The notes beneath the pieces are model-generated. The model was not told the origin of the DNA. It did no database searches and was given only the letters and a program-made list of their open reading frames with translations. Below are positions 14,798 to 22,292 of a stretch of 27,613 nucleotides of DNA, one piece after another. The position numbers and the translations under genes were made by a program. Source of the stretch: a virus; IMG/VR virus record IMGVR_UViG_3300025117_000206, positions 1-27,613 of that record, one strand, 5' to 3'. Positions within the stretch are counted from its first letter, which is position 1. Each line of letters opens with the position of its first letter.

Positions 14798-17593
14798 ATG
14801 TTCACATTAACCATCAACTCGCGCCAGTTAATCCTTGATCCCGGTTTCGGGGTTCCGTTGCTCTATAAAAACCCGTGCTGGTGTTTTAACGAGATCCCTG
14901 GACCGTTGGCGCTCGATGTGTCGATACCCGATAATGATGTGAACCGTAACTATCTTGGTTTTCCGGGTCGCTTTGCCAAAATAGCCAAAAGCAACGACCG
15001 CAAATTTCCAGGGGCCGAATTGCGCTGGAGAGGTTACTTATATATTTACGGCACACTGGTCATCACTAACGCATCCGAAAAAGGTTACGCCGGGTACATC
15101 CAGAGCGAACTGCGGTCACTTAGCGATAGCCAGCGCGAGAAACTTATTGGCGACCACAATTTGCTGGGTGAACTCACATTCGAGAATAAACCCGATTACG
15201 ATCCTGATACCGACCTGTATTGCACCATCAGGCTGAACAATGCAGGTTTTTGGGTAGATAAAGGAAAACGCGAACCTTATACCGATCTGGATGGAAATGC
15301 CACCGAACGCGAAATATTAACCCGCAAATTTGAAGATACGGTCGGGTTCGAGGTCAACTATACTGTAACAGGAGGAGTATTAACGGCTGCCGGTGTGAAT
15401 GGAGTGGTAGTAGTAAGCCCGTTCCCGTTCCTTCACAAACTGATTGAATTGTTGCTGCGCGATAATCAATTTTTCATGCGTAATTATTTTATTCAGGATA
15501 ACGACGATCTTAAAACCCTGTGCCTATATCACAACACATCCATTTGCCGGGCGTATGGACCCAGTATCCTTGCATCAATAACAAAAATTGATTATCACGC
15601 TTTGGTAACCGGCAACGTTGGCACCATTCCCGGATTAATGATCCAGTCGCAGCTTTGGTTAACCGATCAGTTTATGCTGAAAAAGTTATTGCCCAAATTG
15701 GAACTTAACGAGCTGCTGTTGTCGGTACAAAACCTGACCAATACGTTTTTCCACTTCTCCGGAATCAACGACGTGGATAACATTGACCGGGAAAGCCTGT
15801 TCGATATGCAGTCGTTCAACCTTTCGAAATACCGGATAAGCCGTTGGTTGCCCGGTAAACGTCAAAACCTGATCCTAAAATTCAAATTCGATCACGATCC
15901 TGACGATCAGGAATTCAACGAAAACTTTACGGATATCAGCTCCCGTGAAGCTGATATTCAGGACCCGGTAACTGTATATGCCGATTTGGTTGCCATTGCC
16001 GAACCCGCTATTAGTGAAATCCGCCTGGTAACTTCCGAAAAAATGTACTACGAATACCGTCAGGAGACTACGGATGATGAAGATGGAAATTCGATAGAGG
16101 CATTGATGTGGGCGCCGATATCCATCGACCTTCAGGATTATAAATACAATCCTTCAGGTGATGATACGGAAGAAATTCAGACCAAATTTTCAACCCTCCG
16201 GATGCATACAAGTGGCTATCCCATTGGCTACCAGAAAGGAAATAACATCCAGTTCTCACAATTCACGGAAAATTTTTCCCCGCGATTATTGTTTTATAAC
16301 GGCAACAATACAGGTGGGGTAACTACCCCCAGTGGGCTAACCATCGACTGGAAAAGCATCGTTCCGAGACGTTACCGCCGCACGGCTGCCTTTTATGCGA
16401 ATGCCCTGCCGGTTGAAGCTAATTTCAGGTTTCCGGGCAATATTTTTTACAAGGTACTGAACGAAATATATAAACCTTACCTCGACCACGACGGTTCGTT
16501 TTTCATCAAAGAAATGCAGGTCGAGGCCGGAAATTCAGAGTTTGTTGATGCCACGTTAACGGTTTTCAAGAACGAAGATAATGTGTTTGTTGCGGCCCCT
16601 GATATTGTCGAAGGCGGCGGCGAACATGCCGGTGGAGCGCTATTCGTCCCCATGTTTGTTGGGGTAACCGAATACGGTGCGCCTATTTTGGTCGATGCCG
16701 CGGGTTTGACCCGCCCGATGCCGGTATTCGGAAATCTTTCGGATGCCGATTACGCGGAATTTACCTGTGTAGCTTATTCTCCTGACGACAAATTACTCTT
16801 TGTTGGCGGTAACAGCGGCCAGTTGCACGTTTGCGACCTGAGCGATATGGACAATATCCGGTACAAAACGATCTCAGTTTTTGGGGTAATGAATGTAACC
16901 GGCGTGAGCCTGGTTGACAACGGAACAACCAAAACACTGCTGATCGGCTACGGAAACGGATCGGCGGCATGGGCGCAGCCTTATCATGCTGTCTGGGCCG
17001 ATTATGTCAGCAGCGAAGCCGTGCAAACCGCCTCGTTCGATCATGGAACCGGCCACCTGCGCGGTTTTATATATTATGGTGGCTATTACCATGCCGTTAC
17101 CCGCGATGGAGAAGTATTCCGCACGGCCAGCCTTTCGACGATGTGGAGCCAGGTAGCCGATATAGCTGCCGAATTTATTGCGATTGCCGAAACGGCCACG
17201 CATCTTTACGTCGCCGAAGTGAATGAAGACGGACTGTATTGCGAAAAAACGAATACGGCGCAATATTACCGCACCGGGCTTGTCGGGTCGCCATACCAAA
17301 AAGAAAGGACCTTGCAACCCCTGCTGGGCGACAATATTCTATTTATTAACGCCGACGATAATGCCTGTATTTTTATTAAAGATGTCAACACGGCCAGTAC
17401 TCCTATCACCCCTGCCGGAATCAAAAATGCAGGTGGAGCTTGTTTCGATGCCACCAAATACGCCTACATCAGCGTGCGCGATAGTTCGGGCTATACCAAA
17501 ATAGCCAAATACAATGCCGAACTACAAATCCCCGAAGCACTGTGGAGCTACCTGAACGTAAGCGCGTTCTTTACTAAATTGTGGTTGTATTAG
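14798..17593 (+). CDS. Large tail hub/baseplate protein with C-terminal propeller-like domain
   Basis: 931 residues. The N-terminal ~600 residues look like a tail-associated hub protein: a strand-rich start (FTLTINSRQLILDPGFGVPLLY), SIPDNDVNRNYLGFP, a hydrophobic helix pair (PFPFLHKLIELLLRDNQF) and a beta-rich middle. The C-terminal ~290 residues (from about 640) resemble a beta-propeller: FTCVAYSPDDKLLFVGG followed by QLHVCDLSDM is like a WD40 blade, and comparable strands recur (HLYVAEVNEDGLYC, YAYISVRDSSGYTK). It is the last large gene of the tail module and begins 18 nt after the LRR gene. Hub identity is inferred from position and size. Confidence 0.8.
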   Translation: MFTLTINSRQLILDPGFGVPLLYKNPCWCFNEIPGPLALDVSIPDNDVNRNYLGFPGRFAKIAKSNDRKFPGAELRWRGYLYIYGTLVITNASEKGYAGYIQSELRSLSDSQREKLIGDHNLLGELTFENKPDYDPDTDLYCTIRLNNAGFWVDKGKREPYTDLDGNATEREILTRKFEDTVGFEVNYTVTGGVLTAAGVNGVVVVSPFPFLHKLIELLLRDNQFFMRNYFIQDNDDLKTLCLYHNTSICRAYGPSILASITKIDYHALVTGNVGTIPGLMIQSQLWLTDQFMLKKLLPKLELNELLLSVQNLTNTFFHFSGINDVDNIDRESLFDMQSFNLSKYRISRWLPGKRQNLILKFKFDHDPDDQEFNENFTDISSREADIQDPVTVYADLVAIAEPAISEIRLVTSEKMYYEYRQETTDDEDGNSIEALMWAPISIDLQDYKYNPSGDDTEEIQTKFSTLRMHTSGYPIGYQKGNNIQFSQFTENFSPRLLFYNGNNTGGVTTPSGLTIDWKSIVPRRYRRTAAFYANALPVEANFRFPGNIFYKVLNEIYKPYLDHDGSFFIKEMQVEAGNSEFVDATLTVFKNEDNVFVAAPDIVEGGGEHAGGALFVPMFVGVTEYGAPILVDAAGLTRPMPVFGNLSDADYAEFTCVAYSPDDKLLFVGGNSGQLHVCDLSDMDNIRYKTISVFGVMNVTGVSLVDNGTTKTLLIGYGNGSAAWAQPYHAVWADYVSSEAVQTASFDHGTGHLRGFIYYGGYYHAVTRDGEVFRTASLSTMWSQVADIAAEFIAIAETATHLYVAEVNEDGLYCEKTNTAQYYRTGLVGSPYQKERTLQPLLGDNILFINADDNACIFIKDVNTASTPITPAGIKNAGGACFDATKYAYISVRDSSGYTKIAKYNAELQIPEALWSYLNVSAFFTKLWLY

Positions 17594-17754
17594 AGCCTCC
17601 CCTAACCCCTCCAAACGGAGGAAAATTTGTCGCACTGAGCGAACGGGATAATAATGCCGAAGGCATGCCCGGATTATACCACCCCTTCGGGGTTTAACCC
17701 GGCTTATTCGATCGTTTTTCTATAATCATTACAACCCTTCGGGCTTAAATTTTC

Positions 17755-17790
17755 TGTCCTTTCTCCCTTTTCCCGTCTTCCCTATCTTCG
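17755..17790 (+). promoter_or_regulatory. Putative phage late promoter, copy 3
   Basis: TGTCCTTTC at 17755-17763 and TATCTTCG at 17783-17790, 28 bp start to start. The following leader is longer than in the other copies because it contains the 41-bp tandem repeat at 17814-17854. Confidence 0.75.
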
Positions 17791-17813
17791 ATTCAGTAAA
17801 CAGTTCCGAAGGC

Positions 17814-17854
17814 AACCCGTAACCCGTAACCCGTAACCCGTAACCCGTAACCCG
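17814..17854 (+). repeat. Tandem heptanucleotide repeat AACCCGT
   Basis: Five full copies of AACCCGT and a sixth truncated copy lie in the leader between late promoter 3 and the start at 17870. Copy number could change by slippage. Confidence 0.9.
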
Positions 17855-17869
17855 AAATACGCAACGCAC

Positions 17870-18202
17870 ATGCAAAACTACAATTTAGCTGACCATAACT
17901 CGAACAACACCTTCGAAGGCGTTGAGTTTATCCTGCCCAACGAAGATGCGTACAGCCTGGCCTATGCCGCGGTAAAAATACAGGTACGCGCATCGGTAGG
18001 GTCGCCGGTACTGAAAGAATTCAAGACCAGCGACGGAACGCTTGTTATCAACCAACCCTGGACCATTACAGTGCCGCAGCAACTGGTGAAACTTGCACCT
18101 GGAACGTATCAGTGGGACTTGAAAATTATTTTCATTGATGGGCGGAACAAAACATACATCGGCGGAAAATGGACCATTAAACCCGTAATAACCTCGATAT
18201 AA
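17870..18202 (+). CDS. BppU-like baseplate/fibre protein with Ig-like fold
   Basis: The 110-residue protein has the pattern of the N-terminal domain of phage baseplate upper proteins: NTFEGVEFILPN, AAVKIQVRASVGSPVLKEF, TSDGTLVIN, LAPGTYQWDLKIIFIDGRNKTYIGGKWTI. Such domains attach fibres to the tail tip. The stop overlaps the next start by one base (TAATG), so it is coupled to the collagen-like protein, which fits an anchor plus stalk pair. Confidence 0.8.
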   Translation: MQNYNLADHNSNNTFEGVEFILPNEDAYSLAYAAVKIQVRASVGSPVLKEFKTSDGTLVINQPWTITVPQQLVKLAPGTYQWDLKIIFIDGRNKTYIGGKWTIKPVITSI

Positions 18203-18696
18203 TGGACGTAGTTCAGATCATTATCAACGAGTTTCCGGTTGCAGTTAACCTCGAAGTTAATGAGCAGGTCGAAAATGTAACTATTGAGGTCAATCAGGCG
18301 GTTGCGGGTCTTTCGGCGTATATGGACGCGATGGTGAATGGAGGTTTTGAAGGTACTAAAGAAGAATGGTTCGCTTCGCTGAAAGGCGATAAGGGTGATA
18401 AGGGAGAACAGGGCAACCAGGGTGAACCGGGTGCAACCGGAGATCAGGGCGAACAGGGAAACCCCTTCCTGTGGCAGGATTTTACGCAAGACCAGCGCGA
18501 CGAGCTGAAAGGCGATCCTGGTGATCAGGGCGAACCTGGAGAATCGGCACAGTTTGGAGAAGGCGAAAAAATAACCGGAATAGATGCCGGAATCCTGGGC
18601 GAGGAAAGCTATTACGAAGGGTTTATGTATAAATGCGTAGTTGAAGGCGAAGCCAGCGAGACAGTGTGGATTAAATGGGCGGTTATCAACTCATAA
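18202..18696 (+). CDS. Collagen-like phage fibre protein
   Basis: The 164-residue protein has a short N-terminal beta region (VQIIINEFPVAVNLEVNEQ), then interrupted Gly-X-Y collagen repeats at about residues 60-112 (GDKGDKGEQGNQGEPGATG and GDPGDQGEPGE) split by FLWQDFTQDQRDELK, a motif often seen in phage collagen-like stalks, and a small C-terminal domain. It probably trimerises as a stalk. It is coupled by TAATG to the BppU-like gene and followed by late promoter copy 4. Confidence 0.85.
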   Translation: MDVVQIIINEFPVAVNLEVNEQVENVTIEVNQAVAGLSAYMDAMVNGGFEGTKEEWFASLKGDKGDKGEQGNQGEPGATGDQGEQGNPFLWQDFTQDQRDELKGDPGDQGEPGESAQFGEGEKITGIDAGILGEESYYEGFMYKCVVEGEASETVWIKWAVINS

Positions 18697-18698
18697 GT

Positions 18699-18734
18699 TG
18701 TCCTTTCGTTAAATACGCTTTCGCCCCATCTTTG
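18699..18734 (+). promoter_or_regulatory. Putative phage late promoter, copy 4
   Basis: TGTCCTTTC at 18699-18707 and CATCTTTG at 18727-18734, 28 bp start to start. It immediately follows the collagen-like gene and precedes the holin ATG by 13 nt, so the holin mRNA would be nearly leaderless from this site. Confidence 0.7.
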
Positions 18735-18747
18735 AAATCAAAACGCT

Positions 18748-19194
18748 ATGGACGAATACTTAACCTTCCCAAATCTTGTAAAAGGCATCTGGGAACTTCT
18801 CTGCGGAATATTGGGAACAATCATCGGCTATTTTCTGCCAATCAAGGATATGGTCAATTTTATAGTACTACTTTTTTTTCTCGATGTATTGATGGGCTAT
18901 TGGGCGGCCCGCAAATTGCGCGGCGAAAAGTTCAGTACCCGCATAGTCTGGCGAACGACCATGCCGCGGATGTTGATATCGATCCTGTTAATCATGATGG
19001 CCTATATGTGGGACGATGTTTTCAACCAGTCATTTCTGCAAACTTACAACCTGATAGGCTGGTTCATCGCCGGAGTACTAATTTTCAGTATCGGAAAAAA
19101 TGGATACAAAATAACCAAATGGCAAGGGTTTCAGGGGCTTGAAAACATTTTTAAAAAGAAAATTGAGAAAGAAACCGGCGCTGATATAACCTAA
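18748..19194 (+). CDS. Phage holin (toxin-secretion/phage-lysis holin family)
   Basis: 148 residues with about four membrane segments: ~16-30 (LLCGILGTIIGYFL), ~36-56 (VNFIVLLFFLDVLMGYWAA), ~75-93 (RMLISILLIMMAYMW) and ~103-118 (LIGWFIAGVLIFSIG). The D-V-L-M-G-Y-W-A-A-R motif followed by K-F-S-T-R is typical of the Bacteroidota and Firmicutes holin family 4. It should form pores in the inner membrane that release the endolysin encoded downstream. It begins the lysis module behind its own putative late promoter. Confidence 0.92.
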   Translation: MDEYLTFPNLVKGIWELLCGILGTIIGYFLPIKDMVNFIVLLFFLDVLMGYWAARKLRGEKFSTRIVWRTTMPRMLISILLIMMAYMWDDVFNQSFLQTYNLIGWFIAGVLIFSIGKNGYKITKWQGFQGLENIFKKKIEKETGADIT

Positions 19195-19206
19195 AATCGT
19201 AACGAT

Positions 19207-19707
19207 ATGAAAAACCTACTCTTATTACTCATCGCGTTTTTGTTTTTTAGTGCGGTTACCGCTCAAATACCCACACGGGTACGCAAGGCCGACCAGGCGC
19301 AATGGCTCTTATACTCGGCCTATTGCCGCACCATGGTACCTGATACCATTCAGCAGCCCGGAAGCCGCGGTTTCGAGCATGTAACCGAGATAAAGACCGA
19401 CTTTACCACCACGAACGGCACAACCTACCATGCGGGCGACCGGTATTACTTCTGGAACGAACCCATTGACACCATCTGGTATTTTTGTAAGTGTAAAGAT
19501 TACAAGGAAAACTCGCTGAACACCCGGATACAGCCCTACACGATCACAGTTCCTAACCGCGTGTTTTTTTTGCGTCCGAAAATCTGTTTAGTACGCCAGC
19601 GCCGCGCAACGGTAAAAGATTTTTACGAACATTGGATGTTGGGCAACCTCGATTACTATAAGTACGAGACCATCAGTCTTACATACAGGATTAAACTGGT
19701 AGAGTAA
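19207..19707 (+). CDS. Exported hypothetical protein in lysis module
   Basis: The 166-residue product has a clear signal peptide (hydrophobic 4-17, likely cleavage after VTA at ~19). The mature part is mixed alpha/beta with two cysteines close together (FCKCKDY) and no recognised domain. It starts 13 nt after the holin stop and overlaps the next gene by one base (TAATG). A periplasmic or outer-membrane role in lysis or superinfection exclusion is possible but only from context. Confidence 0.8.
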   Translation: MKNLLLLLIAFLFFSAVTAQIPTRVRKADQAQWLLYSAYCRTMVPDTIQQPGSRGFEHVTEIKTDFTTTNGTTYHAGDRYYFWNEPIDTIWYFCKCKDYKENSLNTRIQPYTITVPNRVFFLRPKICLVRQRRATVKDFYEHWMLGNLDYYKYETISLTYRIKLVE

Positions 19708-19940
19708 TGGCAGATTTATTTGTTGGAGCAACACACCACGATGAACTAGCGTTAAAATTTACCTATAAAAATGCGCCAGCGTGTTATTGGGAAATCAAAA
19801 AGCTTAAAAGGGGTACAATAGAGCGACTGATAGGCAAAAAACTAAAAAGTAAAGACGGGATGCATCCTTGTGACGACATAAATTTATTAAGGAATTGGGA
19901 TAATTTACCCGATTATAATGAGCAAGAACGAAGTAAATAA
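19707..19940 (+). CDS. Small hypothetical protein
   Basis: 77 residues, soluble, basic in the middle (KKLKRGTIERLIGKKLKSKDG) and acidic at the end. No family recognised. It is coupled to the upstream exported protein by TAATG and sits 12 nt before the endolysin start. Confidence 0.7.
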   Translation: MADLFVGATHHDELALKFTYKNAPACYWEIKKLKRGTIERLIGKKLKSKDGMHPCDDINLLRNWDNLPDYNEQERSK

Positions 19941-19952
19941 AACTTTAAAACC

Positions 19953-20375
19953 ATGCAACGCATCAACCTTACTGCTAAGCTGTATTTGGACGAATATATT
20001 CCAAAAGACTTGTACCTGAAATATCAGGATAAACCGCACATTTTAATCGGGTTGTTGGATAACCGATTAATTGAAGCTGATCAGAAACTACGCGAGGTGT
20101 TCGGTTCTGTTACGATCAACAACTGGTGGAACGGTGGTCAGCGCAACTGGTCGGGATTGCGCACACCAGAAAGCCCCGATTACTCACCAACCAGTCAGCA
20201 TTCGTTTGGCCGCGCTTCCGACAAACTATTTTCGGTGCCAGCCGAAGAAGTCCGGAAATATATCCAGGAACACTGGCACGAATTGGGTATCACCTGCATC
20301 GAAGACGGCGTAAGCTGGGTGCATAGCGATGTCAGGTTCTGTACCGGAAACGAACTTTTAATTGTACGGCCATGA
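19953..20375 (+). CDS. Endolysin, peptidase M15A family
   Basis: The 140-residue protein is a compact zinc peptidase expected to cut peptidoglycan stem peptides at lysis. The M15 signature is complete: SQHSFGRASD gives zinc ligands His83 and Asp90, and SWVHSDVR gives His124. NNWWNGGQRNWSGLRT precedes them as in other phage M15A enzymes. There is no signal peptide, so release through the holin is expected. A small gene overlaps its stop (ATGA). Confidence 0.93.
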   Translation: MQRINLTAKLYLDEYIPKDLYLKYQDKPHILIGLLDNRLIEADQKLREVFGSVTINNWWNGGQRNWSGLRTPESPDYSPTSQHSFGRASDKLFSVPAEEVRKYIQEHWHELGITCIEDGVSWVHSDVRFCTGNELLIVRP

Positions 20376-20497
20376 AAACCACAAATAGAAAAGAGAAAAG
20401 GGAAAAAAAGAAAGGGTGGATGAAGGCCGTCCATTTATTTTACCTGAAAGAAGAAGCCATCTGGTGGGCCGTTTCGCATGCATTAGCTAAATTATAA
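20372..20497 (+). CDS. Small basic hypothetical protein
   Basis: A 41-residue ORF starts in ATGA overlap with the endolysin stop and ends 4 nt before the next start. The N-terminal half is very basic (RKEKREKKKGWMK), and the C-terminal half is an amphipathic Trp-rich helix (FYLKEEAIWWAVSHALAKL). Tight packing supports it as a real gene. Function unknown; membrane-surface association is possible. Confidence 0.65.
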   Translation: MKTTNRKEKREKKKGWMKAVHLFYLKEEAIWWAVSHALAKL

Positions 20498-20501
20498 AAA
20501 T

Positions 20502-20873
20502 ATGAAAAAGTCAGACATTGGAACCTATCAGGAACTACAACCAAACGGTATGATTGCCGACAGTTGGACCCGAAAATCAGGATCGTGGGCGTTCGCGTTT
20601 TGGGTATTAACAACCATTTATTTTTGCGCCTCTTACGAGTACCATTTTTACGTACTTTCTAAAATGGTAAGCATTACGCCCGAACCCGCTATATCGCAAC
20701 AAACATTTATTACACTCCTGAACCAGTTGGAGGTAATCAACTGGACTATTTTCGGATTTTTTGGATTAGCCGTATTTGCGCCCAAGGCATTGCAAAAGTT
20801 TGCCGAAACAAAAGCCGGAATAAAATCAACAATAGAAACAGAAAGCACATCAACTAAAACCACCACAGAATGA
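20502..20873 (+). CDS. Two-pass membrane protein of the lysis module
   Basis: The 123-residue product has two hydrophobic helices, ~30-52 (FAFWVLTTIYFCASYEYHFYVL) and ~79-95 (INWTIFGFFGLAVFAPKAL), and a Ser/Thr/Glu-rich tail. It overlaps the next gene by ATGA. It could be a second holin, an antiholin or a tail-tip-independent envelope protein; the sequence alone does not decide. Confidence 0.75.
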   Translation: MKKSDIGTYQELQPNGMIADSWTRKSGSWAFAFWVLTTIYFCASYEYHFYVLSKMVSITPEPAISQQTFITLLNQLEVINWTIFGFFGLAVFAPKALQKFAETKAGIKSTIETESTSTKTTTE

Positions 20874-21472
20874 AACTCCTAAAAGCTGCCCTCTTTTGGA
20901 TTAAAGGCAATTTAATCAAGTTGTTGGCAGTTGCAGTAGTGTTACTATTTGCAATTGTAGCTTATCTTTTCAACCAGAACGACTACCTGAAACACGACCG
21001 GAACCGGATAGAAGAGAACTTTATGCAGGTTACCCAAACCAACGCTGTATTAAACGTCACGCTGGGCGAATACCAGCAGATGCAGACCAGGGATAAGGCT
21101 AAACTTGACTCCTTGTTCGCGGCTGTCAAAATCAAGCCCAAAACGGTCAGGGGTGCAACCGTTATTAATACGGTTTATAAGGATACGGTTATTGAAAAGA
21201 TAGTTTATTTACCGGCAATTCAGCAGCCAGATAAAAGCTTTAAGATTCCGGTTTCAACAAACAACGGTTGCTGGGGCATGAAAGGACAAATTTTGTCAAA
21301 CGACCAAAACAGCAAACTCGAAATCACTGAAAAGACCGCAACCAATTCACATCAATTAGTGGTAACGAAAAAGAAAAGATTCTTATTCTGGACCATCCGC
21401 CCCGAAAAATACCGGCTTTTCAACGATTGTGGCGAGGGGACTTTTACCCAAATAAACTTTATAAAAAAATAA
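20870..21472 (+). CDS. Membrane-anchored periplasmic protein, spanin-like
   Basis: 200 residues: an uncleaved N-terminal anchor at ~16-35 (NLIKLLAVAVVLLFAIVAYLF) followed by a coiled coil of ~50 residues (NDYLKHDRNRIEENFMQV ... RDKAKLDSLFAAV) and a C-terminal domain with two cysteines and basic residues. This topology resembles inner-membrane spanins of Gram-negative phages, which disrupt the outer membrane at the last step of lysis. No overlapping lipoprotein partner was found, so the role is inferred. Confidence 0.65.
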   Translation: MKLLKAALFWIKGNLIKLLAVAVVLLFAIVAYLFNQNDYLKHDRNRIEENFMQVTQTNAVLNVTLGEYQQMQTRDKAKLDSLFAAVKIKPKTVRGATVINTVYKDTVIEKIVYLPAIQQPDKSFKIPVSTNNGCWGMKGQILSNDQNSKLEITEKTATNSHQLVVTKKKRFLFWTIRPEKYRLFNDCGEGTFTQINFIKK

Positions 21473-21478
21473 ACCATT

Positions 21479-21715
21479 ATGGAAACAGAAATCAGCCTTA
21501 AAGAATTTTTACTGATCATTTTCGGGTTTGGTTACCTGGTTAACCACCGCAGCAAAGAGATCCACCGCGTTACCGAAAAGCACCGCAACTGTCACCTGAA
21601 CCACATTTCGGGCAAAACCAGCGAACACATCACCAAACGAAAGGCGCTGAAACTGATTAAAAACAATGGTTATAACGGTTGCCGGTGGTGCTGGCCCGAG
21701 GCGGACGCAGGATGA
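21479..21715 (+). CDS. Small hypothetical protein, His/Cys-rich
   Basis: 78 residues. A short hydrophobic N-terminus (FLLIIFGFGYLV) is followed by a His/Lys-rich region and NGCRWC near the end. HRNCHLNH and CRWC could bind metal, but it is not a recognisable HNH nuclease. It starts 6 nt after the preceding gene. Confidence 0.65.
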   Translation: METEISLKEFLLIIFGFGYLVNHRSKEIHRVTEKHRNCHLNHISGKTSEHITKRKALKLIKNNGYNGCRWCWPEADAG

Positions 21716-21743
21716 TGGCATCGTTAGGTGAGCCTGTCGAACC

Positions 21744-21779
21744 TGTCCTTTCTCCTGTATAAAATATTTAGAAAATTTG
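21744..21779 (+). promoter_or_regulatory. Putative phage late promoter, copy 5
   Basis: TGTCCTTTC at 21744-21752 and AAAATTTG at 21772-21779, 28 bp start to start. It ends 34 nt before ATG 21814. Its -7 part is the weakest at the first position but keeps ATTTG. Confidence 0.65.
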
Positions 21780-21813
21780 ATTTTCAATTTATTAATCATT
21801 AAAATTTCATCTC

Positions 21814-22230
21814 ATGAAACGATTCATTGCACTTTGCATTTTTGCGATCGGGATGTTGGTTGTGTGGCCGCCTGGCGAACAGGCACGGGCTGCAAACTCC
21901 GATCAGGTTTGTTTTGTAGTCGATCATCAATTTGTAGCTCCCGCTTCAGCAATGGTTCAGGATAACTACATCTTCAGCCAGATCGGCAATGTAAATACTC
22001 AATCGCCACTGGTTTGCAGGAAAGGAGGTGGTGTTGAAGTACAGGTATTGAATCTTGTTGCTCAGCCTACTAATCTAATTAATCAAAAAGTGACAAAGCT
22101 CAATTTTACCCAGTATTGTAAAACTGACTTACGATTGTGCATATACTCGATGCGTCAAAGTCAGAACTTCATACAACGAAATATTGTGTCAGTACACCCG
22201 GTTAGGATCAGGGCTGACACTTCGGTTTAG
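21814..22230 (+). CDS. Small exported protein with its own late promoter
   Basis: The 138-residue product has a signal peptide (hydrophobic 4-18, likely cleavage after ARA/AA at ~25-27). The mature ~110 residues carry several cysteines and few acidic residues, ending VHPVRIRADTSV. No family recognised. It is a monocistronic unit between late promoter copy 5 and the terminator at 22260. An AAAGGAGG sequence in its middle has no ORF behind it. Confidence 0.75.
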   Translation: MKRFIALCIFAIGMLVVWPPGEQARAANSDQVCFVVDHQFVAPASAMVQDNYIFSQIGNVNTQSPLVCRKGGGVEVQVLNLVAQPTNLINQKVTKLNFTQYCKTDLRLCIYSMRQSQNFIQRNIVSVHPVRIRADTSV

Positions 22231-22259
22231 GTTAGTTAGGTTAATAGATTTATTGGTTC

Positions 22260-22289
22260 CCCCCGGTCACGAGTTGTCCGGGGGTTTTT
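22260..22289 (+). terminator. Terminator ending the late region
   Basis: CCCCCGG (22260-22266) pairs with CCGGGGG (22278-22284) around an 11-nt loop and is followed by TTTTT. It lies between the convergent exported-protein and integrase genes. Confidence 0.9.
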
Positions 22290-22292
22290 GTT

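Larger units (their letters stand above)
17594..17869. other. Intergenic region with small hairpins, late promoter and tandem repeat
   Basis: No ORF is supported. It holds a CCTCC/GGAGG hairpin (17608-17621), small hairpins with TTCG loops (ACCCCTTCGGGGT near 17681, CCCTTCGGG near 17735), a GTCGCACTGAGCG repeat-like stretch, late promoter copy 3 and a heptanucleotide tandem repeat. Confidence 0.6.

Noticed and set aside
16874-17317. 147-residue minus-strand ORF inside the hub gene
   Set aside because: Shadow of the C-terminal domain coding sequence.
21479-21715. HNH endonuclease
   Set aside because: His and Cys residues are present but their spacing does not form an HNH motif, and the position is in the lysis module.
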